The translations under genes and the position numbers were made by a program. A stretch of 46,593 nucleotides of DNA from Nostoc sp. 'Peltigera membranacea cyanobiont' 210A (GTDB taxonomy: Bacteria > Cyanobacteriota > Cyanobacteriia > Cyanobacteriales > Nostocaceae), in NCBI RefSeq assembly GCF_002246015.1, contig NZ_NOLJ01000003.1, forward strand, positions 557,095 through 603,687, given 5' to 3'. The notes below the pieces were generated by a model that was given only the letters and a program-made list of their open reading frames with translations, did no database searches and was not told where the DNA came from. Of this stretch, positions 44,609 to 46,593 are shown in pieces; the first letter of the stretch is position 1, and every line of letters begins with the position of its first letter.

Positions 44609-44644
44609 GGGACATTGGTTATTAGTTAGGACTGATCGTTTAAC

Positions 44645-44693
44645 CAATGACAAATGACAAATGACAAATGACAAATGACAAATGACAAATAAC
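44645..44693. repeat. STRR array AAATGAC
   Basis: Five perfect AAATGAC heptamers (44652-44686), with imperfect copies on both sides, between the DUF2232 and CobT-like genes. The DUF2232 stop codon lies at its edge. Confidence 0.85.
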
Positions 44694-45433
44694 TATCCTT
44701 CATAATCCATGAGAACTTGTACCCAGTGTGGTGGGCGGGGGATCGGGTTGCCCAGACGGTCAAAAAGCAACCATGCTGCCAGATGTACCACAAAAAGGTA
44801 GATAAAGTTGTTGAGTATAATTAAAGCGATCGCTCCCACTTGAATCAAAAATACACTGGGACTCGCCAACAAACTCAAGTTAAAAAATACCCACTCAATG
44901 AACTCAGTCACCTGGGTAATCACATAAATCCATAGGTCTTCACCCGATAAAACAGACAACAACCACAGCCGAAAAAAAACTCCCAAAGTACCCAGCAGCG
45001 TACCCAAGGTAATAGAAACAATCCAGGGAAGACGACGACGACACCATGTAGCGCCCAAAAGAACGCCCATGAACCCGTAGGGCATGACAAACAGCAAACT
45101 GCGGGCTGGCCCCATCAATACCGTCAGCAGTAAGCCACAGGTGAGTGCTGCCATCCATGCCGCACGTTTGCCCCAACGCAGATAGACTAGAGCGATCGGC
45201 ACTGGAAAAAATATCCGCAAAACTGGGCCCAAAGGAAAGTAAAAATTAATAAACCAAATTAAGCTAGCGGTACTGGCTAAAAATGCCGTTTCCACCATCC
45301 TCAAGGGTGCATCAGCTTTGATTTGAGGAGGCATTAACTGCTGTTCTTTATCTAACCAATGATTCTGAGGAGTTGGAGATTCAGAGGATGGATCTTCCTC
45401 CGGTTCATCTGGGAGAGAATCTAAAATACTCAT
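44693..45433 (-). CDS. DUF2232 membrane protein
   Basis: A 246-residue integral membrane protein with a soluble, acidic N-terminus (MSILDSLPDEPEEDPSSESP) and about six hydrophobic helices (for example FLASTASLIWFINFYFPLG, GLLLTVLMGPARSLLFVMPYG, IQVGAIALIILNNFIYLFVV). DUF2232 proteins resemble substrate-binding S components of ECF-type vitamin transporters. It is 13 bases downstream of the Crp/Fnr gene and just upstream of the CobT-like gene, so a link to vitamin/cobamide uptake is plausible but unproven. Confidence 0.85.
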   Translation of the reverse strand: MSILDSLPDEPEEDPSSESPTPQNHWLDKEQQLMPPQIKADAPLRMVETAFLASTASLIWFINFYFPLGPVLRIFFPVPIALVYLRWGKRAAWMAALTCGLLLTVLMGPARSLLFVMPYGFMGVLLGATWCRRRLPWIVSITLGTLLGTLGVFFRLWLLSVLSGEDLWIYVITQVTEFIEWVFFNLSLLASPSVFLIQVGAIALIILNNFIYLFVVHLAAWLLFDRLGNPIPRPPHWVQVLMDYEG

Positions 45434-45446
45434 ATCTGAGAAGTTT

Positions 45447-46148
45447 TTAAACGATCATTCTTTCTAAGGCTGACAAATCGGGAATACAAATAGTGTCTTG
45501 ATCCCGTTTAATCAAGCCTTTTTTTTCTAGCCTTGTCAATACTCGTGTCACCGTTTCCCGCGCCAGTCCGCTCAAACTACTCAATTCCCGATGAGGTAAA
45601 TTGGGGATTTCGGTTCCGGTTTGCCCTTTTTTTCCCTGTCCTTCTGCCAAAAATAACAATGTATCTGCTACCCTTGACTGGCTATCAGATTCCCGCAACC
45701 GCAATCGGCGATTGACTTGCCGCAAACGTCGTGCCATGAGTTGCGCCAATCGAACTCCCGCCAATGGTTCTATCTGAAGTAATTTGACAAAATCCTGAGC
45801 AGGCATACTACCAATTACCGTTGGGGCCAAGGTAATCACATCCGTGGATCGAGGTGCTTCATCTAGCGCCGCCATTTCACCAAACAATTCACCTTTGCCA
45901 ATAATATTCAGCGTTACCTCTTTTCCTTCCAGATTGTAGGTGCGAATTTTTACCCATCCGTCCATAATAAAATACACAGAACCACCCCAGTCATTTTCCA
46001 GTAGAATCACCTGATTGGCTGGGTGAGTGCGGGTAACGAGATGGGTGAGGGCTGATTCCACAGCAGTTTCTGGCAACCCTTGAAAAAAGGGAGCGGAGGC
46101 GATCATCCAGGAATTAGCCTGTGCTTGCAAGCTATATCGATCTTCCAT
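45447..46148 (-). CDS. Crp/Fnr-family transcription regulator
   Basis: A 233-residue regulator with an N-terminal cyclic-nucleotide-binding beta-roll (NQVILLENDWGGSVYFIMDGWVKI, then the phosphate-cassette-like GELFGEMAALDEAPRST), a long dimer helix (LAQLMARRLRQVNRRLRLR) and a C-terminal winged helix with recognition helix LSGLARETVTRVLTRLEKKG. The GE...RS cassette would allow cAMP binding; no cysteine cluster for an Fe-S sensor is seen. The start ATG begins MEDRYSLQAQ. It heads the unit with DUF2232 and the CobT-like gene. Confidence 0.9.
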   Translation of the reverse strand: MEDRYSLQAQANSWMIASAPFFQGLPETAVESALTHLVTRTHPANQVILLENDWGGSVYFIMDGWVKIRTYNLEGKEVTLNIIGKGELFGEMAALDEAPRSTDVITLAPTVIGSMPAQDFVKLLQIEPLAGVRLAQLMARRLRQVNRRLRLRESDSQSRVADTLLFLAEGQGKKGQTGTEIPNLPHRELSSLSGLARETVTRVLTRLEKKGLIKRDQDTICIPDLSALERMIV

Positions 46149-46593
46149 TACGACATCTTTAATTCAAGCTGCTATGTACACACAAAAAACAGGAGCGCCA
46201 TTTGTAGCCTAAGCTATCATTGCACAGCTCCCTTTCAAAGAAAAAACTAAACTATGCTACACAAGAAAGCGACAAGAAGTTTTTCTAAATAATCTTTACC
46301 TATAAGTTTAAACGGGGTAAAAGTTTTGCAAAAAGTAGTTTATAGCCTGCGGTTGGATTGCTTAGGGGCTAGCTGTATTGCAAACTTGATTAGTTATGAA
46401 TATAGGCAAACAACATTAATGATACTAAAGGGAGTAAATTATTGCTCAGGTATTTTAGCGATTTTAAAAAATAGGCGACCAATGACCTGCAAAATTAAGC
46501 TTTTCGAGCAAAGGCTGTCTGAAGAGGACAAGGAGAGGGGGAGACAAGGAGACACGGGGATGGTAGGCAAAGGGGGAAGAGGAGTGTGGGGGG
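46149..46593. other. Upstream region of the Crp/Fnr gene
   Basis: 445 bp with no gene. The last 70 bases (from about 46525) are purine-rich, made of GGAGAC/GGGG-like units resembling STRR DNA, and the next gene lies beyond the window. The regulator's promoter should be between 46149 and about 46300. Confidence 0.5.

Overview
The window looks like chromosomal DNA of a filamentous heterocystous cyanobacterium close to Nostoc. The evidence is the dense HIP1 octamers (GCGATCGC) in most host genes, heptameric STRR arrays in the gaps, the dark-operative protochlorophyllide reductase genes chlL and chlN with a DUF5331 gene between them, an XisH/XisI pair, a CHAT-TPR protein, and several cyanobacterial conserved families. 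Genus is an inference; there is no rRNA or tRNA gene here to fix it.

Layout. 1-5 kb: a small unknown gene, then tkt, fabF and acpP on the minus strand (pentose phosphate/Calvin cycle and fatty-acid elongation). 5-8.6 kb: a CCG-domain Fe-S protein and lpxD, convergent, with a tnpB-only IS200/IS605-type element between them that seems to sit inside their former shared terminator. 8.7-15.5 kb: a radical SAM protein, a rubredoxin (54 aa) directly upstream of a flavoprotein, a small membrane protein, a START-like protein and clpB. 15.5-19.4 kb: accessory stretch, where a 1189-bp IS630-type element has cut a secreted-protein gene at a TA; removing it restores one reading frame. 20.1-23.4 kb: chlL, DUF5331 gene, chlN. 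23.5-27.3 kb: a 161-bp MITE, DUF2442 plus a small partner, an antitoxin/PIN toxin pair, an unknown membrane/coiled-coil protein, and xisH-xisI. 27.5-30.1 kb: a U32 peptidase-family (RlhA-like) protein. 30.6-37.6 kb: a 1297-aa TPR-CHAT protein, an 11-copy 21-bp array flanked by inverted repeats, a secreted trypsin-like protease, a methyltransferase and an exported unknown. 37.7-43 kb: a lipoprotein solute-binding protein, a coiled-coil protein, a di-heme c-type cytochrome and a PEP-CTERM protein. 43.3-46.1 kb: a minus-strand group in the order Crp/Fnr regulator, DUF2232 membrane protein, CobT-like protein.

Two themes stand out. First, repeat DNA shapes the region: MITEs, STRRs and palindromes fill the gaps and have entered coding frames (U32 protein, CobT-like protein, solute-binding lipoprotein, exported protein) without breaking them. 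Second, the CHAT-array-trypsin segment puts two different proteases on either side of a helically phased 21-bp array. This is the best candidate for an undescribed system, although a functional link is inference.
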